Of a stretch of 64,000 nucleotides of DNA, positions 17,260-25,436 are shown one piece after another. Below the pieces are notes generated by a model that had not been told where the DNA came from, searched no databases, and was given only the letters and a program-made list of their open reading frames with translations. A program made the translations under genes and the position numbers. Every line of letters starts with the position of its first letter. The first letter of the stretch is position 1. Origin of the DNA: Acidimicrobiales bacterium (GTDB lineage Bacteria; Actinomycetota; Acidimicrobiia; Acidimicrobiales; Acidimicrobilacustridaceae); the NCBI GenBank assembly GCA_030830565.1, contig JAURMR010000043.1, forward strand, positions 1-64,000, read 5' to 3'.

Positions 17260-17925
17260 ATGCGTCGTTCTCTTTTCGCTGGGTGTGTGTTGTCGATCGT
17301 GCTCCTCTTGACGGTGAGTGCATGTTCGTCAGGATCGTCGACATCCTCCACAAGTACATCGGAACTGTCTGCGCCCCGTGGCTACAAGCCAACGCCAGTG
17401 CGCAAGACCGACACCGTTTCGCTACCTGACTATGCGACCGATCCGAATGGTGCGCAGTTCGCGTTCAAAGCGTCACCGGGCGACCTTCTGGTTGTGTTCT
17501 TCGGCTATCTCACCTGTCCCGACATTTGCCCGGTCACGATGGCGGATATCGCTGCAGGTCTCGAGGAGGTCGGCGCCGAAATTGCTGGTCACGTCGAAAT
17601 CGCTTTTGCAACCGTTGATATCGAACGTGATACGGGCCCTCGGATACTCGACTACCTCACACATTTCTTTCCGAACTCAAAAGTGCACGCGCTGCGCGCA
17701 ACCGATTCGTTTCAGTTGTATGGCGTGACCTACCAGTTCGGTGCGCAATGGCAAGTTGACCCTCATGAACCGGGTGCAACGACCTACGGAGTTGCCCATT
17801 CGGGATTGACGTATGTCGTTGACGATAAAGGTCAACTGGTGTGGGAATTGCCCTTTGGTACGACAGGGCCCGAAGTTGCTGCCACACTCAATGCGTTGAT
17901 GGACACGGTGTATCCGAAGTCCTAA
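17260..17925 (+). CDS. SCO1/SenC-family copper lipoprotein
   Basis: SCO proteins carry copper to the CuA site of cytochrome c oxidase on the outer membrane face. From ATG 17260 there are 221 residues: signal peptide with lipobox T-V-S-A-C (Cys 22), a Ser/Thr linker, then the thioredoxin-like fold with the copper ligands C-P-D-I-C (Cys 86 and 90) and the distal His in G-V-A-H-S-G. GTG 17254 is an in-frame alternative two codons earlier. The next gene encodes a PCuAC lipoprotein, its usual partner. Confidence 0.9.
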   Translation: MRRSLFAGCVLSIVLLLTVSACSSGSSTSSTSTSELSAPRGYKPTPVRKTDTVSLPDYATDPNGAQFAFKASPGDLLVVFFGYLTCPDICPVTMADIAAGLEEVGAEIAGHVEIAFATVDIERDTGPRILDYLTHFFPNSKVHALRATDSFQLYGVTYQFGAQWQVDPHEPGATTYGVAHSGLTYVVDDKGQLVWELPFGTTGPEVAATLNALMDTVYPKS

Positions 17926-17957
17926 CTCTGGAAGTTCCAGTACAGACAGTCACTACA

Positions 17958-17966
17958 CCCCCCCCC
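17958..17966 (+). repeat. Run of nine C in the leader of the PCuAC gene
   Basis: Nine consecutive C end 3 nt before GGAG (17970-17973), the ribosome site of the following gene. Such a tract can slip and change expression; it may equally be static. Confidence 0.6.
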
Positions 17967-17978
17967 GATGGAGACACG

Positions 17979-18533
17979 ATGAACCCCCGCTTACTTTCAC
18001 GCCCAATGGCGCTTGTTGCCCTGACCCTGATTGCAGGTTTGGCACTTGCCGCCTCGGCTTGTTCAAGTTCGGGATCGTCTTCATCCACGTTTACGAGCAA
18101 GAACATTGTGGTGAGCAACGTGTGGGCTCGTGAGTCGGCCGGTTCGACCGACACCGGTGCGGTCTACCTCACGATTGAAAATAATTCGGCAACAGTCGAC
18201 AAACTGTTTTCGGCATCGGTGCCCCAATCTTTTGCGAAGAGCGCGTCGATCCACGAAATGGTGATGGCCGCCGGATCTACCGCAACGACGATGGCCATGG
18301 AGTCAGCGAGTTCGACCACGATGGGCTCAGATTCCTCCTCAATGATGTCGATGAAGGAAGTTGCCTCGGTTGCCATTCCGGCCAACGGCACTGTCACCTT
18401 TGAGCCAGGCGGCTACCACATCACACTGACCGGCTTGGCTGCGCCGCTGAAGGTGGGACAGAAGTTCGATATCAATCTCGGTTTCCTCAACGGCGGTGTG
18501 ATGAAAGTGACCGCCACGGTCAAGGCTCCCTGA
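17979..18533 (+). CDS. PCuAC copper chaperone lipoprotein
   Basis: A 184-residue lipoprotein (lipobox A-S-A-C, Cys 28) with a PCuAC domain (formerly DUF461). The domain starts at N-V-W-A-R-E-S and has the copper-site pieces I-H-E-M and G-G-Y-H-I-T-L-T-G-L. A Ser/Met-rich insert lies between them (about residues 100-125, M-A-M-E, S-S-M-M-S-M), which may add copper ligands. PCuAC delivers Cu(I) to oxidase together with SCO. ATG 17979 has GGAG 5 nt upstream. Confidence 0.88.
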   Translation: MNPRLLSRPMALVALTLIAGLALAASACSSSGSSSSTFTSKNIVVSNVWARESAGSTDTGAVYLTIENNSATVDKLFSASVPQSFAKSASIHEMVMAAGSTATTMAMESASSTTMGSDSSSMMSMKEVASVAIPANGTVTFEPGGYHITLTGLAAPLKVGQKFDINLGFLNGGVMKVTATVKAP

Positions 18534-18565
18534 TCATGGGTGTGCGGCCGTGGCCCACAGGGGGC

Positions 18566-18571
18566 TACGGT
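18566..18571 (+). promoter_or_regulatory. Candidate -10 box (TACGGT), near-leaderless
   Basis: TACGGT ends 8 nt before the ATG of the following hypothetical membrane-protein gene. Confidence 0.4.
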
Positions 18572-18579
18572 CGCACCCG

Positions 18580-19122
18580 ATGTCTGACATGAACGACGAC
18601 GCCGAATCCGCTTCGACAGCACCACTGAACGATGCCGAGATTCGAGACGCGCTGCCCGAAGATCTCAACGCGGCGGGCTTCGTCGGCCCCTACCTCTTTC
18701 CGAACAACAACCGCCGTCGGGTTCCCGCCTACCTCTACTGGGCAATTTCGGCGGTCTGCATTCTGATCTGGGTGCTTCGACGCGGAAGCGATCCGGTACT
18801 CATCAACCAAGGCGTGCTCATTGCAGCGATCGTGCTCGCCCTCATCGGGTTGTACAGCTTCGTTTCTGGTTGGAATCTGAAGATTGATGAAAGCGATGCT
18901 CTCGTTGCTGCAACCAAGCAAGTCGGATTTCCTGTTGGTCACGCATCGGCGCAAATGGGCTGGCGCGGACTACTCAGCCGTCCCACATGGCGAATCTTGC
19001 TGTATTCCGCCGATGATCCGCCCGAAAAGCGCGGACTCGTGTTGGTCGATGGCGTCGACGGTTCAATCGTCGAATGGTTCGTTGAAGACAATCCTGAGAA
19101 CTGGGAAGAACTCGAGTCCTAA
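18580..19122 (+). CDS. Hypothetical two-helix membrane protein
   Basis: A 180-residue protein I do not recognise. An acidic N-terminal stretch (about 35 residues) is followed by P-Y-L-F-P-N-N-N-R-R-R, two membrane helices (about 48-64 and 73-93, ending F-V-S-G-W-N-L), and a soluble C-terminal domain of about 85 residues with W-R-I-L-L-Y-S-A-D-D-P-P and an acidic end. A conserved housekeeping-like gene of this class is plausible because it sits inside an otherwise conserved block, but no function can be assigned. Confidence 0.75.
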   Translation: MSDMNDDAESASTAPLNDAEIRDALPEDLNAAGFVGPYLFPNNNRRRVPAYLYWAISAVCILIWVLRRGSDPVLINQGVLIAAIVLALIGLYSFVSGWNLKIDESDALVAATKQVGFPVGHASAQMGWRGLLSRPTWRILLYSADDPPEKRGLVLVDGVDGSIVEWFVEDNPENWEELES

Positions 19123-19152
19123 CACGCTTGAGGGTTGTCGTTGTCGCTTCCG

Positions 19153-19641
19153 CTAGTCGAGCGAAGCGATGATTTTCTCAACCTTCGCGAGCGCATCGAC
19201 TCCAACGGCGACCGCTTCGCGCAGAAGGTCAAGCGCGCTCACGCTGACGTCACCCACCGTGCCCGTGCGTGACCAGTCATGGCCCTTGATCGACTCTGCC
19301 AATGCGGCAGTCGAACCGACCCGGTCGGAGAATTGTTCCAAGACCGCTTCGGTGGGCTCATTCGTCGAGATCTCGATGGAGCGAAGTTGGCGATTCGTGA
19401 CCGCAGGATGCAGCGCCGGAGTGTCGAGGATCGTGACGTCACGCAGACCTTTCTCGAGTACTGCGAGAGTTGCGGCAGCCCCAAGGAGTACCTCAACGGC
19501 GGAGACCCCGTCACGACTTAACTGATGGGCCCTTGCTTCGGTGCTTTCGTCGAAGACACCAAGCGCAGCGGTGACCCGGCGGGGGAGGGATCGCAAGGCA
19601 ACAACGGCATCGGCGGGCATCAGCGTCGAGTACTCGGTCAT
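19153..19641 (-). CDS. Hypothetical helical protein, possibly DinB-like
   Basis: A 162-residue, mostly helical protein with no cysteine. It begins MTEYSTLMPADAVVALRSLP and has H-D-W-S-R-T-G, a phrase seen in DinB/mycothiol-transferase proteins, and an L-D-L-L-R-E-A-V-A-V-G-V-D-A helix; this resemblance is weak. It is encoded opposite to the surrounding genes and shares a 57-bp divergent promoter gap with pgsA. Function unknown. Confidence 0.65.
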   Translation of the reverse strand: MTEYSTLMPADAVVALRSLPRRVTAALGVFDESTEARAHQLSRDGVSAVEVLLGAAATLAVLEKGLRDVTILDTPALHPAVTNRQLRSIEISTNEPTEAVLEQFSDRVGSTAALAESIKGHDWSRTGTVGDVSVSALDLLREAVAVGVDALAKVEKIIASLD

Positions 19642-19647
19642 TGGTGC

Positions 19648-19653
19648 ACCTTA
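19648..19653 (-). promoter_or_regulatory. Candidate leaderless -10 box (TAAGGT)
   Basis: On the minus strand TAAGGT ends 6 nt before the ATG at 19641 of the hypothetical helical protein. No ribosome site lies in between. Confidence 0.45.
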
Positions 19654-19686
19654 GGGGCGTGCCGGAGCCAGTCAATGCCTCACTGC

Positions 19687-19692
19687 TAGCCT
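19687..19692 (+). promoter_or_regulatory. Candidate leaderless -10 box (TAGCCT) of pgsA
   Basis: TAGCCT ends 6 nt before the GTG start of the pgsA gene, divergent from TAAGGT 33 bp away. Confidence 0.45.
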
Positions 19693-19698
19693 GTTCCT

Positions 19699-20391
19699 GT
19701 GCTTGATGGACGCTGGCGAACCAACATAGAAAAAGGCCTGAAGCCGGTTGGGGCGAAGCTGCTCAAGTTTGGATTCACCGCCGATCGCCTGACGGCTCTT
19801 GGCGTGGTCATGTCAGCCTGTGCCGCAGTTGCGATCGCCGCTGGTTTCCTCCCGCTGGGCCTTCTCCTCCTCGTTCTCACGGGTCTGCCCGATGCCCTCG
19901 ACGGCGCAGTTGCGAAAGCCGCAGGAACCGCCGGACCTCGCGGAGCGTTTTTCGATTCGGTTGCCGATCGTGTTTCTGACACCATGCTCCTCGGTGGCGT
20001 GGCCTGGTATCTCGCCGACACCCATGGGGGCCTCCTGCCGCTGCTCCCCATGGCCGTGCTTGGCGCATCGCTCATCATCTCTTACGAGCGAGCAAAAGCC
20101 GAAGCTCTTGGGTTCAACGCCAAGGGCGGCGTTATGGAGCGCGCCGAGCGCGTGATCCTGCTTGGTCTTGGTTTGCTCTTCCCGGTTCTGCTGATCCCAG
20201 TGCTTTGGATCATGCTTGTCCTTACGATTGTCACTGCCGTCCAACGTTTCGTGAAGGTATGGCGCCAGGCATCGCAGGAACGCCCGGTTGTCGTCCCAAC
20301 TCGTCGTGCGTCTCGCCGCCGTGCCACCCGCGCCACTCGCGCCGGGTCGTCTCAGTGGCGTCAGAACCTTCAGGCGCGTCGACGCCGTTAG
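19699..20391 (+). CDS. pgsA: CDP-alcohol phosphatidyltransferase (phosphatidylinositol phosphate synthase)
   Basis: By context this is the actinobacterial enzyme that makes phosphatidylinositol phosphate from CDP-diacylglycerol and inositol phosphate, the first step of PIM synthesis. The 230 residues have five to six membrane helices and the catalytic motif D-A-L-D-G-A-V-A-K ... G-A-F-F-D-S-V-A-D (about residues 65-91). The usual Arg after D-G-x-x-A is Lys here. The last 35 residues are strongly basic and cytoplasmic. patA starts 6 nt later. Confidence 0.9.
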   Translation: MLDGRWRTNIEKGLKPVGAKLLKFGFTADRLTALGVVMSACAAVAIAAGFLPLGLLLLVLTGLPDALDGAVAKAAGTAGPRGAFFDSVADRVSDTMLLGGVAWYLADTHGGLLPLLPMAVLGASLIISYERAKAEALGFNAKGGVMERAERVILLGLGLLFPVLLIPVLWIMLVLTIVTAVQRFVKVWRQASQERPVVVPTRRASRRRATRATRAGSSQWRQNLQARRRR

Positions 20392-20397
20392 GCGCGC

Positions 20398-21354
20398 ATG
20401 GCGCTTGATCCGGTCACCGCTGCCTATCGCGCGGGTGCAGCATTCTCGCGGTCTGTTCCGCGTCCCGTTGCTGAACTCACGGCAAAGGGCTTAAGTCGAC
20501 TGGCAGCGTCGGTCTCAAAAGAGCGACGCATGCTGGTCGCTCGTCATCTTCGACGTGCTGATCCCACGCTCGAAGGCAAAGCCCTTGACCGCGCAGTCGA
20601 CGCAACGTTCGACAGTTACGCGCGGTACTGGATCGATTCATTTCGTCTACCGCAACTGTCGCCTCAAGAGGTCGACTTCGGTTTTTCGCTCGACAATTTT
20701 GCCCACATCGCAGATGCGCGCGCTGCCGGTAAGGGCGCAATCGTCGTTCTCCCGCACCTCGGTGGATGGGAATGGGCTGGTTTCTGGATGACGCAAGTGA
20801 TGAAAGTTCCTGTCACCGTTGCTGTCGAACCAGTTGAGCCCCCAGCGTTATTCGAATTCTTTGCGGAGTTTCGCCGCAAACTTGGGATGAACATTGTCCC
20901 GCTAGGTCCTGACGCTGGTCGCGAGATTTTGCAGGCCCTCAAAGCGAACCACATCGTGTGTTTGCTTGCCGATCGCGACATTGTTGGCGATGGCATTGAA
21001 CTTGAATTCTTTGGCGAGACGACAACGATTCCCGCTGGTCCTGCCACATTGGCGTTGCGCACAGGTGCTGCATTGATTCCCGGTGCGGTCTACTTTGAAG
21101 GTCGAACCGGTCATCTCGCAGTCGTCCAACCGCCAATGGAAGTTGTCCGCGAGGGACGCCTTCGTGACGATGTTCGGAGAGTGACGATTGAACTGGCAGG
21201 TCATCTCGAGGGCCTGATTCGTCGGGCACCGCAGCAATGGCATCTTCAGCAACCGAATTGGCCGAGTGACTACGCCGAGCTCGAGCGAATCGGAAAACCT
21301 CATCCTCGCCCGCAACATGGCCCAGCATCACTTTCCGCGAGCGGTGGCAACTGA
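20398..21354 (+). CDS. patA: PIM acyltransferase (LPLAT/HtrB family)
   Basis: A 318-residue member of the lipid A/PIM acyltransferase family, which acylates the mannose of PIM1 or PIM2 at the inner face of the membrane. The catalytic H-x4-E is P-H-L-G-G-W-E (His 120, Glu 125), with further family parts L-L-A-D-R-D, F-F-G-E-T-T-T-I-P-A-G-P-A and W-H-L-Q-Q-P-N-W-P. Order pgsA-patA-pimA matches mycobacteria, which is why I name it patA. It ends 1 nt before the pimA start. Confidence 0.87.
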   Translation: MALDPVTAAYRAGAAFSRSVPRPVAELTAKGLSRLAASVSKERRMLVARHLRRADPTLEGKALDRAVDATFDSYARYWIDSFRLPQLSPQEVDFGFSLDNFAHIADARAAGKGAIVVLPHLGGWEWAGFWMTQVMKVPVTVAVEPVEPPALFEFFAEFRRKLGMNIVPLGPDAGREILQALKANHIVCLLADRDIVGDGIELEFFGETTTIPAGPATLALRTGAALIPGAVYFEGRTGHLAVVQPPMEVVREGRLRDDVRRVTIELAGHLEGLIRRAPQQWHLQQPNWPSDYAELERIGKPHPRPQHGPASLSASGGN

Positions 21355-21355
21355 C

Positions 21356-22432
21356 ATGCGCATCGGGATCGTTTGCCCTTACAGCCTCACGCTTCCAGGC
21401 GGTGTTCAGGGCCAGGTGTTGTCGCTTGCACGAGCACTTCGGGCAAGAGGACACGATGTTCGCGTACTCGGGCCCTGCGACGGCCCGCCACCCGATGCCG
21501 GAGTCACGCCACTTGGCGACAGCCTTCCAACTGCAGCCAATGGTTCGGTTGCGCCAATCGCACCGGATCCCTCTGCGCAACTACGGACAATTCGTGCACT
21601 GCGCGACGAACGCTTCGATGTCGTGAATGTTCATGAGCCACTTGCTCCGGGTGTCACGAACACCGCTCTGTTGTTTAAATCGCAGCCGATTGTCGGAACG
21701 TTCCACGCTGCGGGGGAGAGTGCCGCGTATCGCTGGCTTCAACCAGTTGTCCGATGGCTGGCGCGCAAGATCGATGTGCGCTGCGCAGTTTCGGCCGACG
21801 CACGTGACATGGCGATCGAAGCGGTCGGCGGTTCCTACGAGCTTCTTTTCAACGGCGTCGATCTCGCTGACTATGCAGGTGAAGCAATTCAGAAGTCCGA
21901 ACCTCGGACGATTTTCTTCCTTGGTCGCCATGAGCCTCGTAAGGGTCTGGCAGTTTTGCTCGAAGCAATGGGGGAACTTCCCGCTGGTGTTCGACTGGTG
22001 GTGGCCAGCGATGGGCCAGAGACGGAAGAGCTTCGGCGTCGAGTGGCTGGCGATACACGTATTGAATGGTTGGGTCGCATTTCTGAAGCGGAGAAGATCC
22101 AACGACTTCGCCGCGCCGACGTTTTCTGCGCTCCCTCGCTTGGTGGAGAGTCCTTCGGAGTGGTGTTGCTCGAAGCAATGGCAGCGAAAACGGCAGTCGT
22201 TGCGAGCGATCTTCCTGGTTACGCGAACGTTGCTCGTGCAGATCGTGACGCTCTTCTTGTTCCGCCTGGCGATCCAGCAGCGCTCGCTGGGGCACTGCGC
22301 CGGGTCCTCGACGAAGACCCGCTGCGTGATTCGCTGGTTAGCTCTGGTTCTGGGCGTGCCGAGGGTTTTTCAATGGATCACCTCGCTGAACGCTACGAAG
22401 AGATCTTCGAGCGTGTGGCACTTCGCCGGTAG
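21356..22432 (+). CDS. pimA: Phosphatidylinositol alpha-mannosyltransferase (GT4)
   Basis: PimA transfers the first mannose from GDP-mannose to phosphatidylinositol at the cytoplasmic membrane face. ATG 21356 gives 358 residues starting MRIGIVCPYSLTLPGGVQGQ, the PimA N-terminus with its glycine-rich loop. The C-terminal Rossmann half has G-R-H-E-P-R-K-G and the GT4 motif APSLGGESFGVVLLEAMAA. The frame is open for 30 more codons upstream, but that is inside patA and lacks the family start. Confidence 0.93.
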   Translation: MRIGIVCPYSLTLPGGVQGQVLSLARALRARGHDVRVLGPCDGPPPDAGVTPLGDSLPTAANGSVAPIAPDPSAQLRTIRALRDERFDVVNVHEPLAPGVTNTALLFKSQPIVGTFHAAGESAAYRWLQPVVRWLARKIDVRCAVSADARDMAIEAVGGSYELLFNGVDLADYAGEAIQKSEPRTIFFLGRHEPRKGLAVLLEAMGELPAGVRLVVASDGPETEELRRRVAGDTRIEWLGRISEAEKIQRLRRADVFCAPSLGGESFGVVLLEAMAAKTAVVASDLPGYANVARADRDALLVPPGDPAALAGALRRVLDEDPLRDSLVSSGSGRAEGFSMDHLAERYEEIFERVALRR

Positions 22433-22468
22433 TATCGCTTCGTCCTCTTCCCCGATCGAAGGCTTCGT

Positions 22469-23236
22469 GTGACTTCCACTCTTGAGCAAGCGTCGCCTCG
22501 GTCCACCAGTTACGGACTCGCTGCCGCTCTGCCCCTTGCCCTCGGTGGCCTGATCATCACCGCAGTGCTGACTGTTGTGGTCGGAGTCATCGGGCTGATC
22601 GTCGGTTTGGCCATCACCGTGGTTGCTGTTGTGGTCCGAATGCGGACCTTTGCTTCCGGAATCGACGACGCGATCCTCGGACAGCTTGGCGCTCGACCGG
22701 CTGACGGTCCCGAGGCGGCCGGGCTTCGCAATTTGGCGGAAGGACTTTCGGCAACAGCTGGCGTGCCACTCCCGCAGTTACTCATTCTTGAGACGCCATC
22801 GGTGAACCTTCTTGTAGTCGGTACCGATGCCGAGCACGCTGCGATCATCGCCACTTCTGGGTTGCTTTCGGAACTCAGTCGCGTCGAACTCGAAGGCGTG
22901 GTTGCTCGGGCATTTGTGCAGCTACGTCAAGGCGATGTTTTCTCCGCAACGATGGGTGTTCGACTCGAGGCTGCACCGGCAACGCGAATCTTTGCGTCGG
23001 TGCTTGGTCATAGCTCGAACCTTGATGATCCCGATCGTGATGTTCTTCTCGATCGCGCAGCGGTGATGTTGACTCGCTACCCACCGGGCCTGATTGGGGC
23101 GCTCGGTGTGTGCGCACGAGTTGGATCCATGGTTTCTGCTGGTTCGCCCGCACTGCGTCGTCTTTGGTTGGTTGATCCGCTGACTGCAGATGTTGATGCC
23201 CTTACTCACCGAATGGAAGCACTTCGACTGTTATGA
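22469..23236 (+). CDS. M48/HtpX-like membrane protein without the zinc motif
   Basis: A 255-residue protein with two membrane helices (about 17-34 and 36-56) and a domain resembling HtpX-type M48 peptidases: L-L-S-E-L-S-R-V-E-L-E-G-V-V-A at 132-146, followed by R-A-F-V-Q-L-R-Q-G-D-V where HtpX has H-E-L-S-H-x-R-x-x-D. All three residues of the HExxH zinc site (147, 148, 151) are replaced, so it is predicted to be proteolytically inactive. It lies between pimA and a DUF3048 gene; its stop overlaps the next start (ATGA). Confidence 0.72.
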   Translation: MTSTLEQASPRSTSYGLAAALPLALGGLIITAVLTVVVGVIGLIVGLAITVVAVVVRMRTFASGIDDAILGQLGARPADGPEAAGLRNLAEGLSATAGVPLPQLLILETPSVNLLVVGTDAEHAAIIATSGLLSELSRVELEGVVARAFVQLRQGDVFSATMGVRLEAAPATRIFASVLGHSSNLDDPDRDVLLDRAAVMLTRYPPGLIGALGVCARVGSMVSAGSPALRRLWLVDPLTADVDALTHRMEALRLL

Positions 23237-24429
23237 GCCGGAAGAAACTGTGGTTGATCATTGGCGGGGCAGTCGGTGTCGTGGTTCTCGCCGGGGGAGC
23301 AGTATTCGCGCTGACCCGTTCCGATTCCAACAACGAAGCAGCGCCGGAAGTCACCACCTCGACAACAACGACAACTGTTCCGCTGCCGGTTTGGCCTCTC
23401 ACTGGACTTCCCGATGCAAAGGCGAATGGACCTGCGCACCCGGCGATTGTCGTGAAGATGGACAACAGTCCTGACGCTCGTCCGCAGACCGGCATCAATG
23501 AAGCCGACGTTGTCTATGAACTTCTTGTCGAAGGCATCACTCGATATGCCCTTGTGTATCACTCGAACCTTGTCGATCCGGTTGGTCCGGTGCGTTCGGC
23601 GCGCTCGAGCGATATCAATCTCGTCGCCGACCTTTCAACACCGTTGTTCGCGTGGTCAGGCGCAAATGGTGGTGTCATCGGCGAAGTTGCGGCTGCGGCT
23701 CGCAAGGGCATTCTCATTGACGCGTCCTATGACTCTGCGTCACCGGCCTATTACCGATCGAACGATCGTCAGGCTCCGCACAATTTGTATGTTCATCTTC
23801 CACAACTTCTTGAACTGAAGGCACCTGCGAATCCCACGAACCCGGCTCCGATTTTCGACTTCCGTAAAGTGACAACAACGCCATCAACGACAACGACGTC
23901 TTCGTCGACGACAACCTCAAAGAAGTCATCGTCGACCACCACGACCGTTGCGCCAACGACGACTACCACGGTGCTTCCGGGTTCTCCCGCTCCAGGCTTC
24001 ACCCTTGATTTCGGCGGCGTCGCGGTTGACTACGTGTGGAACCCGACAACGAAGGGTTGGTCGCGCCTTCAGGTTGATCAGACTCATCCTCGGGCCAAGA
24101 GCGCGACTCTCGACACCTCCGGTGTTCAGGTGTCGCCGGCCAATGTGATTGTTCAATTCATCGACTACGGCACAAGCCCGTCCGACAGTCGTTCTCCAAT
24201 GGCCCTCACGGTCGGTTCGGGCAAGGTGCTTGTCTTCACCGACGGTCGTCTGATCGCCGGCAACTGGTCACGTCCCAGTGCCGAGAAGCCGACGACGTAC
24301 ACCGCAAACGACGGCACCCCGATCCTCCTGACGCCTGGTCGCACATGGGTGGCGTTACCCCGAGCAGGTTCGGCCATCTCTATGTTGGATCAGCCGACGG
24401 CCGACGCGTATCTCGCCATCAAGGGTTAA
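23233..24429 (+). CDS. DUF3048 (YerB-like) membrane-anchored exported protein
   Basis: A 398-residue protein with one N-terminal membrane helix (about 6-26) and no lipobox. The DUF3048 domain starts with W-P-L-T-G-L-P and has AIVVKMDNSPDARPQTGINE, A-D-V-V-Y-E-L-L-V-E-G, and V-G-P-V-R-S-A-R. A Ser/Thr-rich insert of about 38 residues (23865-23980) splits it, likely a flexible, possibly glycosylated linker. The C-terminal half has F-I-D-Y-G and G-R-T-W-V. Function of the family is unknown; it acts outside the membrane. Confidence 0.88.
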   Translation: MSRKKLWLIIGGAVGVVVLAGGAVFALTRSDSNNEAAPEVTTSTTTTTVPLPVWPLTGLPDAKANGPAHPAIVVKMDNSPDARPQTGINEADVVYELLVEGITRYALVYHSNLVDPVGPVRSARSSDINLVADLSTPLFAWSGANGGVIGEVAAAARKGILIDASYDSASPAYYRSNDRQAPHNLYVHLPQLLELKAPANPTNPAPIFDFRKVTTTPSTTTTSSSTTTSKKSSSTTTTVAPTTTTTVLPGSPAPGFTLDFGGVAVDYVWNPTTKGWSRLQVDQTHPRAKSATLDTSGVQVSPANVIVQFIDYGTSPSDSRSPMALTVGSGKVLVFTDGRLIAGNWSRPSAEKPTTYTANDGTPILLTPGRTWVALPRAGSAISMLDQPTADAYLAIKG

Positions 24430-24446
24430 GCCGGTCCGACTTCGTT

Positions 24447-24465
24447 CGGGCGGGGTCCCCGCCCG
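24447..24465. promoter_or_regulatory. 19-bp palindrome abutting the pdxS -10 box
   Basis: CGGGCGGGG (24447-24455), one T, CCCCGCCCG (24457-24465) are perfect 9-bp arms. It occupies the promoter spacer directly before TAGACT, where a bound regulator would block RNA polymerase. It could alternatively be the terminator stem of the DUF3048 gene, but no T run follows. Confidence 0.45.
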
Positions 24466-24471
24466 TAGACT
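24466..24471 (+). promoter_or_regulatory. Candidate leaderless -10 box (TAGACT) of pdxS
   Basis: TAGACT ends 6 nt before the pdxS ATG, with no ribosome site between. Confidence 0.5.
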
Positions 24472-24477
24472 GAATAC

Positions 24478-25383
24478 ATGGCTGATCTGACCAACGGGAT
24501 TGTCTCCCGCTCGACCGGTACCGACCTCGTTAAGCGTGGACTCGCTGACATGCTCAAGGGCGGCGTCATCATGGACGTTGTCGATCCGGCACAGGCCAAG
24601 ATCGCCGAAGATGCCGGAGCTGTCGCAGTTATGGCGCTCGAGCGAGTGCCCTCCGACATCCGTCGCGACGGTGGCGTAGCTCGTATGAGCGACCCGGAGA
24701 TGATCCAAGGCATTCAGGAAGTCGTCAGCATTCCGGTGATGGCCAAGGCCCGTATCGGCCACATCGCTGAAGCGCAGATCCTTCAGGCTCTTCAGGTCGA
24801 CTACATCGATGAGTCCGAAGTTCTTACGCCGGCCGACGAAGCCCACCACATCGACAAGTGGGCTTTCGATGTTCCGTTTGTCTGTGGTGCAACCAATCTT
24901 GGGGAAGCACTTCGCCGCATTTCTGAAGGCGCATGCTTGATCCGCTCGAAGGGTGAAGCCGGCACCGGCAACGTTGTCGAAGCAGTGCGTCACCTTCGTT
25001 CGATTCTTGGCGACATCCGCAAGATCACCACTGCCGATCAGGCGGAACTGTTCGACTGGGCCAAGCGTCTTCAGGCTCCGCTTCCGCTTGTGCAGGAAAT
25101 CGCCGAGACCGGAACGCTTCCCGTCCCAATGTTCTGTGCCGGCGGCATCGCCACGCCGGCTGATGCATCCCTCGTGATGCAACTTGGTGCACAGGCCGTA
25201 TTCGTTGGTTCGGGCATCTTCAAGAGCTCCGATCCTTCACACATGGCCAAGGCCATTGTTGAGGCCACCGCCAATTACCTCGACCCCGACATCCTCGTGA
25301 AGGTCAGTCGTGGTCTTGGCGATGCAATGCCTGGTCTCGAAATTGGCTCGCTTGAAACCAAACTTTCTGAGCGGGGTTGGTGA
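24478..25383 (+). CDS. pdxS: Pyridoxal 5'-phosphate synthase, PdxS subunit
   Basis: PdxS builds pyridoxal phosphate from ribose-5-phosphate, glyceraldehyde-3-phosphate and ammonia supplied by PdxT. The 301-residue TIM barrel is very conserved: [64 protein letters not shown] and the phosphate loop F-V-G-S-G-I-F-K-S. It pairs with pdxT 53 nt downstream, as in mycobacteria. Confidence 0.98.
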   Translation: MADLTNGIVSRSTGTDLVKRGLADMLKGGVIMDVVDPAQAKIAEDAGAVAVMALERVPSDIRRDGGVARMSDPEMIQGIQEVVSIPVMAKARIGHIAEAQILQALQVDYIDESEVLTPADEAHHIDKWAFDVPFVCGATNLGEALRRISEGACLIRSKGEAGTGNVVEAVRHLRSILGDIRKITTADQAELFDWAKRLQAPLPLVQEIAETGTLPVPMFCAGGIATPADASLVMQLGAQAVFVGSGIFKSSDPSHMAKAIVEATANYLDPDILVKVSRGLGDAMPGLEIGSLETKLSERGW

Positions 25384-25436
25384 GCCGCACTGCGGTGAAC
25401 CATTTCTGATGTCTGCTCGTGGATCGGAGCCCCCAG

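Noticed and set aside
18301-18360. Ser/Met-rich segment of the PCuAC gene as a frameshifted region
   Set aside because: The frame continues cleanly into the conserved His motif, so the segment is a genuine insert.
23862-23980. ACN/TCN triplet tract in the DUF3048 gene as a tandem repeat element
   Set aside because: It codes in frame for a Ser/Thr linker with varied codons; it is protein low complexity and not a DNA repeat element.
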